In this document: positions 44,548-59,880 of the stretch, in pieces
How the letters are laid out: every line of letters begins with the position of its first letter
How positions within the stretch are numbered: the first letter of the stretch is position 1
Assembly: GCA_963854835.1 (NCBI GenBank)
Contig: OY978526.1
Location: 37,362,501 to 37,426,500 of the forward strand
Source of the DNA: Megamerina dolium
Taxonomy: Eukaryota > Arthropoda > Insecta > Diptera > Megamerinidae
DNA: 64,000 bases
Reading direction: 5' to 3'
Notes under the pieces: model-generated
Seen by the model: the letters and a program-made list of their open reading frames with translations, nothing else
What the model was told of the DNA's origin: nothing
Databases searched by the model: none
Program-made: the position numbers and the translations under genes

Positions 44548-44985
44548 TGTTACGTTTTTATTCTGTGAACGTTTAATTCTATTTGAATTACCTTGTTCGA
44601 TCACTGGATTCTGTTAATGATAACTGCAACACTTATTTTATACAACTATATACAGCAACAATTTATTTAATAATCTCTATTTACAATCAACACTGTTTAC
44701 AATCAACTATTTACTATAACACTTAAATGTACTTGCAACTTTTGCCTCTGTATCAATGTTTTCGCAATCACGTTCGGAATTAGATTGATTGTCAATTCTC
44801 AACACTGGCTCTATTTATACTCTGTTGGCAACACCCCAGAATCTTCCGTTATCGAGATTCTTCTCTTCCTTTCTCGTTGGCTTGTTCTGGTTATCGCTTA
44901 TTTCTTTTTGTTGACATTCGTTTCGATGCTGCCAATAGTGTCAGTCACAATAGTGATGAGTAATCAACTATCGATACTCGTTACA
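44548..44985 (-). repeat. 5' LTR of element D
   Basis: 438 bp. It matches the 3' LTR of element B at all six variant sites I compared. Confidence 0.94.
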
Positions 44986-45879
44986 TTATTTTCTTTTACT
45001 TTTCTGAGGAAGTACGCTTTTGAAAACAACTAAGATTGATATTTGTAGTATTGTAGATTTGTGGAGACTTTATTTTGACATTTCACGAAACGAAATATTG
45101 TATATGGGCATATGTTTATTTCGTTAGAAGGTTTCAAGTGATTTAAATACCAGCAAAGATGTAAGTATTTGAAAACGTGAATTTTTTGGAATTTTAATAA
45201 TATAATGTGTTGTGTATTTTTTATATAATTATAAACTGCATAGGCCAACATTCCAAATTTTCTTATTTCTCATTTTGGATTGTTTTTAAATTAATTTTTT
45301 CACAGTGATTGTCAAAAATACATTTGAATCTTATTCCTACACCGAAAAGGAAAATATCCCGTCTACAAAAAACAAATTATTTTCTACCTCATACTGAGCT
45401 ATAAAAATATCACTACTCGCTGTTCGTTATATCAATCACAAAATTGTAAACAAGACTCGTTGCCAATCACGAAATGTTAGCTGCATTCTGTTGTAAGCGA
45501 GATGCAAAAAAACATCAACTCACATATAATTTTAAGTTCAATTGAACTCGCTTAAAATAAGCGACATCGCTTATTTTTGTTGTTGCCTTGCATGCAATTC
45601 GATAAATAAGCGAGTGTTCTTTTGCAACTCGCGTGAAAAAGAATGCGGCTTATATTCATTAAAATTGATGTTAGGTCTGATTTTTCTGCGTTATCGGCTA
45701 CCGGGTTCCGAATATATTACCCTCTAAACTGTAGCGTTTTCATCAATTCGCTCGACACATGATCGCAATTAAGTTCTGTGGATTAATAATTTGCAGCAGA
45801 GTATCAGTAATTGTGTTGCAAACGGCGAACAAGGTTGCAACATTACGGTACTATGTAGCTCGAACGCACCCTTTCTTTC
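44986..45879. other. intergenic DNA right of the gypsy cluster
   Basis: AT-rich, with no convincing gene. The GGGTTCCGAATATATTAC segment near 45704 resembles a piece of the RTE tail and may be a tiny LINE remnant. Confidence 0.5.
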
Positions 45880-46530
45880 ATCTTTTCTGAAGAAGCGGCT
45901 ATGGTAACAAGCAAAACTGCCGCATCTGGGGATCGGACAACACACGTTATCGTCGAGAAGCCAATGCATCCTTAGTGACGATTTGGTGTGGATTTTGGAG
46001 CGGTGGCATCATTGGCCTATTTTTCTTTGAGAATGCTTTTGAATGCCATTTCGATCAACAGTGAGCACTAAAGAAGCATGATAAACAATTTTTTGTGGCC
46101 GAAAATTAAAGATATGGACGATCTCTGGTATCAGTAGGATGGCACACACAGCACAAGCCACAATCGATTATTGCGCGCCAAGTTAAGTAATCGTGTTATG
46201 AGCCGTCTTAGCAATGTCAATTGATCACCTCGGAAATGCGATTTGATACTATTACTATCTTTTGTGCGTTGCAGTTAAAAAACGATGACCGAACAATCCA
46301 CTAACGATTCAGGCCCCTAGGGAAAATATCGAGCAAGCCATTTGTGAGATAGAGCCAGAAACCGTCACCAACAGTATGCGCTACTGCGAAGATAGCAACG
46401 TGAATGAAATCGTATACCATAATTAATAGGAATGTGTGCTCTTTCGAATAAACGAAAAATATATCGAAAATAATGTTTTTTTTTTTTGCATTTTTATTTA
46501 TATACGGTCCAGCTCGTATTTTCCCCCATC
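45880..46530 (+). pseudogene. mariner-like transposase relic
   Basis: Pieces in order on the plus strand: NCRIWGSDNTRYRREANAS, WCGFWSGGIIGLFFFENAF, RSMINNFLWP, a decayed YQ-DGTHS block at the second catalytic Asp, and a PRKCDL block. Stops and shifts separate them. An inverted-terminal-repeat-like segment may end near 46530, but no left partner was found. Same type as the relics at 2.5, 13.9 and 15.6 kb. Confidence 0.7.
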
Positions 46531-47429
46531 ACTCTGTACAAACTAAGGCGAAGTGCAGTTATTTATACCTTTGGGCTATGTCTTACATAAAACAGAACTG
46601 GGGTTTTAGCAGGGTATTCATTCTCCGATACAAATATTGAGCAATTGCATCCCTGCAGAAAATGCGACTTGTTTTGGATCAGGACAAGTCGAAAAGGAAT
46701 ATGCGGTTAATCACACTTTTGGTCTCTTTATATGGAATGTACTGTTCCCTTTTGTTCGGGCTTGTCCTATGAAGAGACTAATTGTACCCTTTTATATCCG
46801 AACGAGTATAAATGTAAATTAGTTACCTCTTATAAATAGGTTAGTAGCACGGACAGAAATTTTCATTCACTGCATTATAATTCTATTGTACATTTTCATT
46901 TCACATTTGACATTTCTTCATTCGCCGTGATTCGAAACTGGGTACCCACCATCGAGTGTCTTGCTATCGTATGTTCTACCACCTACGCTAATCTGTAATA
47001 TACATCATTGCTGACTTAAAAGCTAACCACTTAAAAGTGTAGAAAATCGCTAAATATATTAATTTAAAAATTGAACCCCAACTCATACCTAGAGACCGAT
47101 CGGAGACTTATTAATATTCGATTGAAATCTGAAGAAATTAATCCCACAATTTTTGCAGGGATAGTCTAACTCACACATATGGAAGTTTGTTGAATTGATG
47201 TAAAAAATCAACCATATAAATATATAAAGTGTGGTTATGTTGTAAGCTAATAGTATGAGATTATCACTCAAATCTAGTTTCAAACAAGCAAATTTCCCGT
47301 ATAAAAGTATTACTAATATAATTTTGCTCAATGCAACTCTGTTTCTAATAGATTTTTTCGTGAAAGGAATAAAATCAAAACTGGCGTTCTGACAACCACT
47401 TACTACTGTCGGACAACTGACTTATTAAA
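46531..47429. other. intergenic DNA
   Basis: No gene or element is recognised. Confidence 0.5.
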
Positions 47430-47670
47430 TAATGCCCCTATTGCGGTTCACAACTTTTGTAACAGTTTGGTCGCCGTCGAGAAATTCATATTGCCGTTCT
47501 CAACTCGACTGGCGGCTGATTTTTTTGATTGTGTTCATTATTTTTGTGGTATTGCCGTTTGCAACTCTGTTTCAGTTTGGTCGACAAGCACGTTAAATAT
47601 ACACCACTGCTCATAAGCAGTTGTGTTTGCATCAGTTGCAGTTTACTTTAAACTAATAAAGCCAAAAATA

Positions 47671-47810
47671 ATGGAGAGATCGTAAGTAATAATTAGCTTG
47701 GCTTCATATTGTAATTTCTCAACATTTTATACATTTTCAGAAGTTTAAAAATTACAACCAAAGCTCAATTTGAGAGGCTTGTTCAACTAATGGACCAGAA
47801 TCCAAGCTAA
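47671..47810 (+). pseudogene. truncated Myb/SANT-like DNA-binding protein of the Harbinger element
   Basis: Exons 47671-47681 and 47741-47810 join in phase (donor GTAAGT, acceptor TTTCAG) to a 26-residue peptide that includes TTKAQFERLVQLMDQNP. This resembles the start of the SANT/Myb-type accessory protein that Harbinger elements need for nuclear import and DNA binding. A stop cuts it early. Confidence 0.6.
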
Positions 47811-47944
47811 CAAAGTAGACGTGAATCTAAGAAAATAAGATTTTTTTTTTAAATAATATAAGTTATCTTCCATTTACCAAAAAAGACTGAAATGAATTTA
47901 AAAAATAAATAAGAGATAAATTTATTGAGCTTGGAAAGAACGCA

Positions 47945-48391
47945 TTATATTATTTCTGATACTCCTTGCAGCGTCTGTTTCGTCTCCAATACATCTAATA
48001 CTTCTTTTAAAACAAGTGACATTGTAGATTGAGCCACTCCTATATTGAAGTCATTACCGCTGCTCTTCTGGTAGCTTCCATCAGCGAAAAATCTAAGAGC
48101 AGCACACAATTTCAATATTGGTGGTATAGATACGACACGCACAGATTTCTTGAAATGGTCTTTTACGTCATCCAGCAAAAAGCAAAATGCCTCTTTGCTC
48201 AGTCGAAAATAGCTAATAAATCTATAAAAAAATTTATTATTTGCTTTTATTTATTTTGAACAATATTTATACTTTTCGCTAGGTAGTTCAAGAGGGTTAG
48301 AGTCATCACGAATTTTTCTCCGTAAGCGTAGCAAATCAATTTTCGCGTCTTCGTTTTCATCTTCATAAAACAAATCTACACTAATATCCAT
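47945..48391 (-). pseudogene. HARBI1-like transposase, N-terminal part only
   Basis: Exons 48273-48391 and 47945-48221 (minus strand; donor GTATAA, acceptor TTATAG) join in phase to 131 residues. It starts MDISVDLFYEDENEDAK, then FISYFRLSKEAFCFLLDDVK, then ILKLCAALRFFADGSYQ and VAQSTMSLVLKEVLDVLE. These are the N-terminal helix-turn-helix and linker blocks of Harbinger transposases. The catalytic domain that should follow is absent. The short product might still bind DNA; that is inference. Confidence 0.8.
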
Positions 48392-48617
48392 TTTAAATAA
48401 TTTTCACAGCAAAACTCAATTGTATATTTCCTTAATTTTTACTTTTAATCGACCACTTTTCTGTCATAAGTGATATTTTAAGCTGGTAACGCCATAACAA
48501 TTTCAACCGAAAACAGTGGTGTACCACAATACCAAAAAATAGTTTGGTCTTGTTGAAGTCGGGTCGACTCTAAGACGACCAAACTGGGTTGAGTGGTGAA
48601 CCGCAATAGGGGCATAA

Positions 48618-50260
48618 ATTAATGCACTTCTTTGCCTTTCATCTACATCCATATCTTCCAGTTAACTAAATTCAATATAATCAAAGAAAAACTTCAAAAT
48701 AATTTTGACAACAAATAATACCTCTAGAAACAAATCTTACTGTGTAAACGAGTATAGATATCCGCAATCTAGTTGTGGTAATCTCTACGTATAAACATAC
48801 TACAAAGCATACAATTCTTATATATCGTCCAAAAAAAATATTGCGTTATCGTATCGGAAGCATAAAATATCGGTAATATCGATATATCAACAACTCTAAT
48901 AACCTCTTTTTTGTGCAATATTAATTGTACCCTCGTGCCGCTATCTTTTGCTTTGGCATCAACATCCCAAAACCTTACAAAAAAGAACAAAATTACATAA
49001 ATTTTTATATACGTTTATTAATCGACATCTCAGATACATTAAAATTCGGTAATAGCATTTTTATCATTTACCAACTTACCTGTCCATTGCCAGTGATTTA
49101 GCTTAGTGAACTGCTGAAATTCCGTTTTCTTGCAATAGTCACGTCAAAAGCGAACATGTGATTCGCTGCATATGTATAAAACACGATCTCATATGGCACC
49201 ATCACAGCAATTCACTCTTGCAAAAAACACGGTCATTATTAGTATACATACGAAATACATATATATAAATATAGATATGGAATTTCATTAAATACAGATT
49301 AACACGATTTAATTCAAGCTAAACTCAATACCCCTTTTGATAATAAAAGCTGCCTTGGATCCTGTTGTTTTCCTGAATGAAGGAGGGAGTTAGCTCTGCG
49401 TTTTTTTTGTAAAATTGCTGCTTGCTTACCAATAGTTTACTTTATGCTTGTTTGTTTCAATAAAATTTTACTAACTTAAATTATATCTAAGCGTTCGTTT
49501 ATACTAGGTTTTGGTTAATTTATTAATTTTCTCATACAGTCAATTTAAAAAGTTTACATCTGAATTCTGTTATTTTCGTCTGGTGCATTTGAAATTAAAT
49601 ATATATATTTAATACTTGATAAATAGGTATACCTTTTTAATTATAAAATTCTTACAAGTAAAAAAAGTATATATGTATGTGTATGATAAAAAATGAGAGA
49701 TATTTAATGTTAAATAATCTGACAAGATTGACAAGTTGAATTACGAAAAGGGATCGGTAATGGCCGTGCATTGGTATTACTCTTAATATCTGGTTAACAT
49801 TTGCAACAAACCTCTCAGCTTTTATATATCGTTTAAATAACGGTTGATTTGTTTGTTTGTATTTAATTAATTCTACGCTTTTACTTTCTTAATTGCCTAT
49901 ATATAAATAGGGTATGATTTTGTCTTGAACAAATGTATATCATTTGAGTTTCTCTTCTTTGCCTGCCTGCCTGACTGCTTGTATGAGCCTAGACTGCCTG
50001 TCTGCCTGATTGAAATTGTTTATTATATATACCTATTTGCAAAAAAAAAGGAGAAAAATTTATTAGAAAATATATAATATATATGATTGTCTTTATATGG
50101 GTTGTAAATTTGATGTAGTAATTCAAGCTCATAAATACGTATGAGAGGTATAAGTACAATTTCTACGTAAAAGGAACATGAGCACTTGTTTTGTATTTTG
50201 CTTTGGCACTTTTGCTTCAAAACTATTTTTTTTTTTAAAGAAAATGACAATGAATTACCT
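48618..50260 (-). other. Hrb87F: 3' flank and likely 3' UTR of the hnRNP gene
   Basis: No coding exon is recognised in about 1.6 kb. It is AT-rich with many AATAAA-type words on the minus strand, and hnRNP genes of this group usually have long UTRs. Where the transcript ends cannot be read from sequence alone. Confidence 0.45.
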
Positions 50261-53491
<3,231 letters not shown>

Positions 53492-54447
53492 TTTTAGTTT
53501 TATTAAATTTACACGAATATAATTATTTAATATTCTCTATTACAGCACGACACTCCAATAGTACGTCGATTCACAAAAAAAAACGAGACGCTGTACACAA
53601 CTCAGCGATTCAAAACGAACTGAACGAATACAATTATCGATTACTAGAATCTTGAATATACCGACAGGGGTGTCAATCAAAATTGTACAATCATTCAAGT
53701 AGAGAAATTTCGAAAAGGTGATGTCACACCAGAAATTGTTGTCGCTGCGACAAATATGGTATGCTCTAAGATGTCTGCATTGATACCCCAAACACAATGA
53801 CGACGGCAGTCACACAAAGGTTAAATCATTCTTGCGTGGGCGAGTATTTTAGTTACAACACGATCACATGAACATCGAACAAATTGTGGCTATTTACTTC
53901 CAATTTGCCACACAACAAAAAATGTTGATGATCTTTTCTGTTTATTGTCATTTGCTTTATTCTCAAGACTAAACATGTCGAAACACCACAATTACGGAGG
54001 TCTAATTTCATCTGCATCTGCTCACTGCTTCGTAAAATTAAAACATGAAGGAAGAAGATCGCGCAATACTACAAGGGTAAGTGTTTGTATCAAGTTTTTT
54101 TTTAAACACTGGATACATTTTTTACAGAAGTCGAATTTTGTTACTAAAAGGCACAAATCGTCGGAATCCAAATCTGCTGTCATGTATTTGGTTATATCTT
54201 ACACTCTTGCTGTAATTGTTACGCTTTAAGTTGTAAACAGATTCACTTCGCTAACAACATTGCCAAACGTCGGCAAGATGGCGTTTGCAGCAATAGAAGT
54301 AAACCAGTAAACAGATTGTTTGATTACAACTACTGTCAACACTCAGAGAGCATTGCTTTCTTACGTAGAAGCACGAATTGGCTGCAACACTGCGACATTG
54401 CAACAGAACAACAATTGACGGCGTGGTCAACATCAATCTATTTCTAT
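53492..54447. other. 5' flank of the hnRNP gene and intergenic DNA
   Basis: Presumably the hnRNP promoter and 5' UTR lie at 53492-54000. No other gene is supported. An open frame of 94 codons at 53945-54229 matches nothing I recognise and includes an intron-like T-rich stretch. Confidence 0.45.
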
Positions 54448-54913
54448 TGTAACGAGTATCGATACTTGGTTACTCATCACTATTGTGACTAACACTATTG
54501 GCAGCATCGAAACGAATGTCAGCAAAAAGAAATAACAATAACCAGAACAAGCCAACGAGAAAGAAAGAGAAGAATCTCGATAAAGGAAGATTCTGGGGTG
54601 TTGCCAACAGAGTATAAATAGAGCCAGTGTTGAAAAGTGAGAATCAATCGAATTCCGAACGTGACTGCGCAAACATCTATACAGAGGCAAAAGTTGCTAG
54701 TACATTAAAGTGATATTGTAAATAGTTGATTATAAACAGAGTTGATTGTAAATAGAATTTATTAAATAAATTGTTGCTGTATATAGTTGTATAAAATAAG
54801 TGTTGCAGTTATTATTAACAGAATCCAGTGATCGAACAAGGTAATTCAAATATAATTAAACACTCACAGAATAAAAACGTAACAATTGGTGTCAGAAGTG
54901 GGATTCTGTAAAG

Positions 54914-56137
54914 ATGGTGAAAATTGACCAACTAAAAGTGGACCAGCTTAAAAAGCTGTTGGTAGAGATGAATCTATCGTCATCAGGTGCAAAGGCGGAA
55001 CTGCTGGTGAGGCTGAGGCAAGCTATGGAGGCTAAGGGAATTAATGTAGAAGAACATGAGTTCTTTGAGGAAGCCGATATACAAGCAGTTGTGCACGCTG
55101 AGGAAGAGAGCAAAATAGATTCGAGTGGTCAACTCATGAATTTCATGAAAACCATGATGCTGCAGCAACAACAACAGATACAAGAAAATGCGTCCCGCCA
55201 AGAAAACATTATGGGAGAATTCCCGAAAACAATTGACTCCAAGCTTCAAGAACATTCGGCTCGTCAAGAACATGTCATCGAAAAACTACAAAAGGGAATT
55301 GAGATTAGATTTCAGGAAATTTCCGGAGCTATTAATGACAAAGTCACAGAGCTGAAAGAACATGTGGATGATTTGGATGATAAACTGAAGGAACATGTAG
55401 ACAGACATGATGACTTGGAAGAAAAGCTTGAGAAATTAGAGCGCGAACTTAATAAAATAAAAATAAGTGGAGCAATCACATCAGTGATAAGAGAGTCAAC
55501 TATAATTAAACTCAAGCCACCAACATTTGACGGAAGCACGCCATTCAATATCTTTAAGCTTCAATTCGAGATAACAGCTTCGAAGAATCAATGGGATGAT
55601 AGCGACAAGACTGCTGCTTTAATAGTCGCATTAAAAGGTAATGCTTCCGAAGTGTTACAGATGATTCCAGAGAAAGATCGTGGTAGCTACCAATCACTGA
55701 TGGACACACTCCAGCGGAAATATGGAAATGAATACAAGAGTCAATTACATCGAGTGGAATTGAGATCGCGAGTGCAACGGAGTAATAAGAGCCTTCAGGA
55801 ATTCGCTTCCGATATTGAGCGCTTATGTCATCTAGCGTTCTCCGGTAATTCGGAAGAGTTCGTCGAAAAAATAAAAATAGAGGCATTCATAGATGGCATA
55901 CGTGATGGAGAGACAAAGCGTGCCCTAGTCATGTCACCAAGGAATACTTATGCCGAAACAGTCAGTAGTGCCTGGACGTTTGAAGCCGCCAGTTTGATGT
56001 GTCGACCAATGCCACGGCTACGCCAACTAGAAACAGAAACAGCAGATCTGGTTGAAGCAGTGTGTCAGGCAGTTAAGTCAGTAGTGCAGCCTGAAGGTAG
56101 AACAACAGGTCGACGCGAAAACAAATTTACTGATTGA
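54914..56137 (+). pseudogene. gag: gag of element E, lacking the zinc knuckle
   Basis: 407 codons: SAP-like start, a shortened coiled coil with one QEHS unit, and capsid. A deletion of about 240 bp then joins the frame to the protease region, giving KFTD-stop. The CCHC knuckle and the frameshift signal are lost. Confidence 0.9.
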
Positions 56138-56139
56138 TG

Positions 56140-58281
56140 GAAAACTGGATAATATGGAATTCATGTTAACCCTGGATACTGGTGCATCACATTCTATAAT
56201 CAAGAGCGATTTGGTAAAGAGGTTTGAGCCTTTAGTGGGAATAAAATTGCGTACAGCAACGGGTGAGGATGCACAAATTCCGGGTAAGACAAAGAAACGA
56301 GTATCTATTGGAAATTGTACGTGGGAACATGAATTCATTGTGGCCGACATCATCGATGATGTAATAATTGGTGTTGATATTATGATTGACAATGGATTTA
56401 AATCAACGGATACTCCGCTATGGAAATGTTGAGTTACCATTGAACATCGGTTACAAGCGTAGTGGTAACATCAAACGAGTACTGGCATGTCAACGCCAAG
56501 AGGTTCCAGCAAAATCAGAAGCGGTGATTTGGGCGCAGATGAATGTGGATGATGGGACAGGCAAGTTGTGGTTAGTGGAAGTAGATAAAGAAATACCAAA
56601 TAAAAAACATCATACTTGATAGAACGTTAGTAGAACCTAAAGAAAATGGAATAGTACCGGTGCGAATATTAAATCCAACTAATACATCTACAGTTGTGAA
56701 GAATGGAATGGATTGGTCATTGCCAGGAAGGAAAAACTGGAGGACGAACAACCATCTTGAAGCATCACATTGACACCGGTGATTCTAGACCAATTCGTCA
56801 AACACCACGACGAGTTCCATTGGCCAAAAGAGACGAAGCCATTACGCTGATTTCCGATATGCAGAAACAAGGTGTTATTGAACCATCAGCGAGTCCATGG
56901 AGTTTACCAGTTGTGCTGGTAAAGAAGAAGGATGGAAGTACTCGATTCTGCGTGTATTACAGAAAGCTAAATGATATTACGAAAAAAGACAGCTATCCAC
57001 TGCCAAGAATCGATGACACGCTATCTGGTGCGACGTGGTTCTCAACTCTTGATCTGCAAAGTGGCTACTGGCAAGTGGAGCTTGGTAAGGAGGACAAAGA
57101 GAAAACAGCTTTCAGTATTGGCGATGGTCTATGGCAATTTACAGTCATGCCATTTGGTTTATGCAATGCGCCAGCTACTTTCGAACGTTGGATGGAGCGT
57201 GTACTCAGAGGACTACACTGGACATTATCGTGATGGGAAAAGATGTTAACGACCACCTGGAAAAGTTGAAAGAAGTATTTGAGCGTATACAATCAGCAGG
57301 GCTTAAACTGAATATGAAAAAGTGTTCACTTTTCAGGCGAGAAGTTAAATATCTTAGTCATAAACTAACAACAGAAGGGGTACATACCGACGAGGAGAAA
57401 GTAGCAGCAGTACAAGAATGGCCTATTCCATCGAATCGTCACGAGTTAAGAAGCTTCCTAGGCTTATGTACCTACTATAGACGATTTGTTCCTGGATTTG
57501 CAAACATCGCCAGCAGTCTGCATGAGTTAACAAGAAAGAACAAACCATTTGTGTGGGGCGAGAAACAACAGAAAGCATTCGAACAGCTGAAAGAAAGACT
57601 CTGCTCAGCACCAGTATTAGCGTATCCAGTACCTGGTCAAAAGTTTGTGTTGGACACAGATGCGAGTGGCTATGGAATAGGAGGTGTGCTCTCTCAGATC
57701 ATAGATGGGCAAAAAAAGTAATAGCACACTACAGTAAAATCCTGTCGAAGCCAGAAAGAAACTACTGTGTCACTCGAAGAGAATTACTCGCAATACTGGA
57801 ATGTGTAAAGTATTTCCATAAATACTTGTACGGTCAGTCATTTCATCTACGAACTGACCACGCAGCGCTAAGGTGGTTATTACAATTTAAAAACCCAGAA
57901 GGACAATTGACGCGCTGGATTGAAAGGCTGCAGAGTTTTCATTTTACCATCGAACATCGTAAAGGAGGACAACAACGGCAACGCGGATGCTCTATCTCGT
58001 CGTCCTTGCAAAATGGAATGTAAACATTGTTCTTGTTGTTGACATACGACTTACGAATATATTGCCGGAGAAGTCATGGACCACCGAACGAGTGCAAGAA
58101 GATCAGAGGAACGACCCAGATCTCGTAAAGATTATGGAATTCAAGGAGCAGGGCATACGTCCAGATTGGCAAGAAATGGCTAATGAGAGTCCAATAGGAA
58201 AGACATACTGGGCGCAGTGGCAAAGCCTGCACTTACGAGACGGATGTTTATTCCGAGCATGGGAAAGTGAAGATGGAAAAA
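56140..58281 (+). pseudogene. pol: pol remnants of element E
   Basis: Protease with DTGASHSII, RT blocks, RNase H and the start of integrase can all be followed, but in several frames. Near 57220 a deletion of about 27 bp removes the stretch carrying the YLDD active site. Further small deletions lie near 56720 and 57020. The integrase ends after GCLFRAWESEDGK. Confidence 0.9.
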
Positions 58282-59880
58282 TTAAATCTCGCCGGATACT
58301 ACACCGCTCAATGCCTCTTGCACCGGATCGTGCGATACAGCTGATGTTCGAACTCCAACTGCACAACCACCTCAGCAATTGTCTTCTGCCGCACAGCCAT
58401 CTAAGCTTCTGTCTTCTCCACCGCCTCCACTGCTAACATTTGCACAAGGAGCACTCCATCCTGCCTTTAAGGTCATGCAGTTGAACTCCAACTGCCTTAA
58501 ATCGAAGATAGTGGAGATTGCTGATTACATGGATCGGCATAATATCCTCACCGCTGCTCTCCAGGAAGCCAAGCTCTCGGAGTGGATTCTCCTCTCCTCA
58601 CATGCTTGTTTTAATATCATTAAGAGGGACAGAGACAGGGGCAGAGTGGGAGGCTTAGCGTTCATCATTCATAGCTCAGTCAATTTCACACTGATCACGC
58701 TGCCCAGCGCTATAGCTCAGGACCAATTCATCGAATCCCAGGGTCCCACCTCGAAATAATTAACTTATATATCCCACCACCACCGAACTGTAGTCCGACC
58801 TATCTCCCATATTTGGCGCACACCTTCGTCGGCCGAGAGCGCCGATGATTTTGAGTGATTTTAATGCCTACCATAAGAACTGGGATTCCTCTCTTGCCAA
58901 CGACCACCACGGTGTATACATTGCTGAGCAAATCGAGTGCTCCACTTTTAATTTCATCAACGAGAACATGCCGACTGGACTGAGCTCTACTTGTGCTACC
59001 TCTCCTCACATCGCCATTGCGAGTGCATCTCTGCTTTCCTGCACAAAGTGCAGTGCAAACATAGCCCTGAATTCTGACCATATCGCCCGAATAGCTAAAT
59101 CTGAGAAATTTATAACGTCTGAAAGAACCAGGTTCATTAACTTCGTCAAGGCAAAATGGCCTCTTTTCACAGAAAAGCTGTTCGAGCAACAATCGCCTCC
59201 GTCATGCGCCGGGAAAAGTGAAGTTATGCTTCACCACATCATTACCCAAATAGCTGCTAAATGTATTACAGCATTCAGAATATTTAAAATTCATCGTAAC
59301 TTCCCAAGTAAAGCAGCCTAACTCGCGTAAAAGCGTGATGCCATTCGCGCCTCTAACCCGGCCGATCTGAGGATTACAAGCTTAAACGTTAACATTAAGA
59401 GACTGGTAGATGAGCATTGCCGCGCCAAATAGTTGGAACACCTGGACTCCTAGATAAAGGTTCTAAAAAACTATGGACAACAATCAAGGATCTCTCTAAC
59501 CAACAGAAGCAGCAATCTCTTACAGCCATTTCTTTTGACGGATCTTCTCTGGATAACGTCAAGAAATATGCCGCTGCTTTCTGTAGGCAGTCCGTTGAAC
59601 ATCCGAATATCAAATCATGCGTGCCACCATCAGGAAAATCCGTAGGCTTATGGTTGATTCCGAGGACAACGCGTTTACTGTCGGCGAAGTCGAGGCCGCC
59701 ATCCACAGGACCAAATCCCTGGTCCTGATGTAATTGCAATGGTCACTCTTAAACACCTGGGGCCAACCGAGCTGACTTACCTAACACGGGTGTAAACCTC
59801 TCTATAGCGTCGATTAACATACCTGATGTATGGAAGGTGGGCCGGGTAGTGCCAATTTTAAAACTTCATGAAATACGATG
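58282..59880 (+). pseudogene. jockey-like LINE, 5' part (endonuclease and start of RT)
   Basis: A Pro-rich lead (SSPPPPLLTFAQG) is followed by an apurinic-type endonuclease: MQLNSNCLKSKIVEIADYM, LTAALQEAKLSEW, GRVGGLAFIIHSSV, ILSDFNAYHKNWDSSL and LNSDHIARI. The linker follows (FINFVKAKW, KLWTTIKDLSNQQKQ), and then the RT start up to DVWKVGRVVPILK. Several frameshifts and stops interrupt it. It lacks its 3' half here, which reappears at about 62967. Confidence 0.8.

Larger units (their letters stand above)
39002..44985 (-). mobile_element. Ty3/gypsy element D: full length, two frame-breaking lesions
   Basis: 5,984 bp on the minus strand with LTRs 39002-39439 (3') and 44548-44985 (5'), primer site, frameshift signal (complement at about 43036-43078) and purine tract. 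Gag is broken by one extra A in a run of A (near 43484-43490). Pol is broken by a 16-bp tandem duplication with local sequence replacement (40785-40816). Its flanks GTAT and TTAT do not match each other, and its two LTRs differ from each other but pair with those of element B. Confidence 0.94.
47433..48614. mobile_element. PIF/Harbinger deletion derivative
   Basis: 1,182 bp with 22-bp terminal inverted repeats beginning TGCCCCTATTGCGGTTCAC (47433-47454 and, complementary, 48593-48614; one mismatch) and a TAA target duplication (47430-47432, 48615-48617), the 3-bp target typical of PIF/Harbinger. Inside are the starts of both expected genes: a Myb/SANT-like or MADF-like protein on the plus strand and a HARBI1-like transposase on the minus strand, running toward each other. 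The DDE core is deleted, so the element is non-autonomous. Confidence 0.9.
54448..58281 (+). mobile_element. Ty3/gypsy element E: degraded and 3'-truncated
   Basis: A 437-bp 5' LTR (54448-54884), primer site at 54887 and a gag frame are present. Then comes a decayed pol with several deletions, stopping in the N-terminal part of integrase at about 58281, where a LINE begins. There is no 3' LTR. It is clearly older than A, B and D. Confidence 0.92.

Noticed and set aside
46637..46822. 61-codon open frame
   Set aside because: No similarity recognised, no supporting splice sites, and located in relic-rich intergenic DNA.
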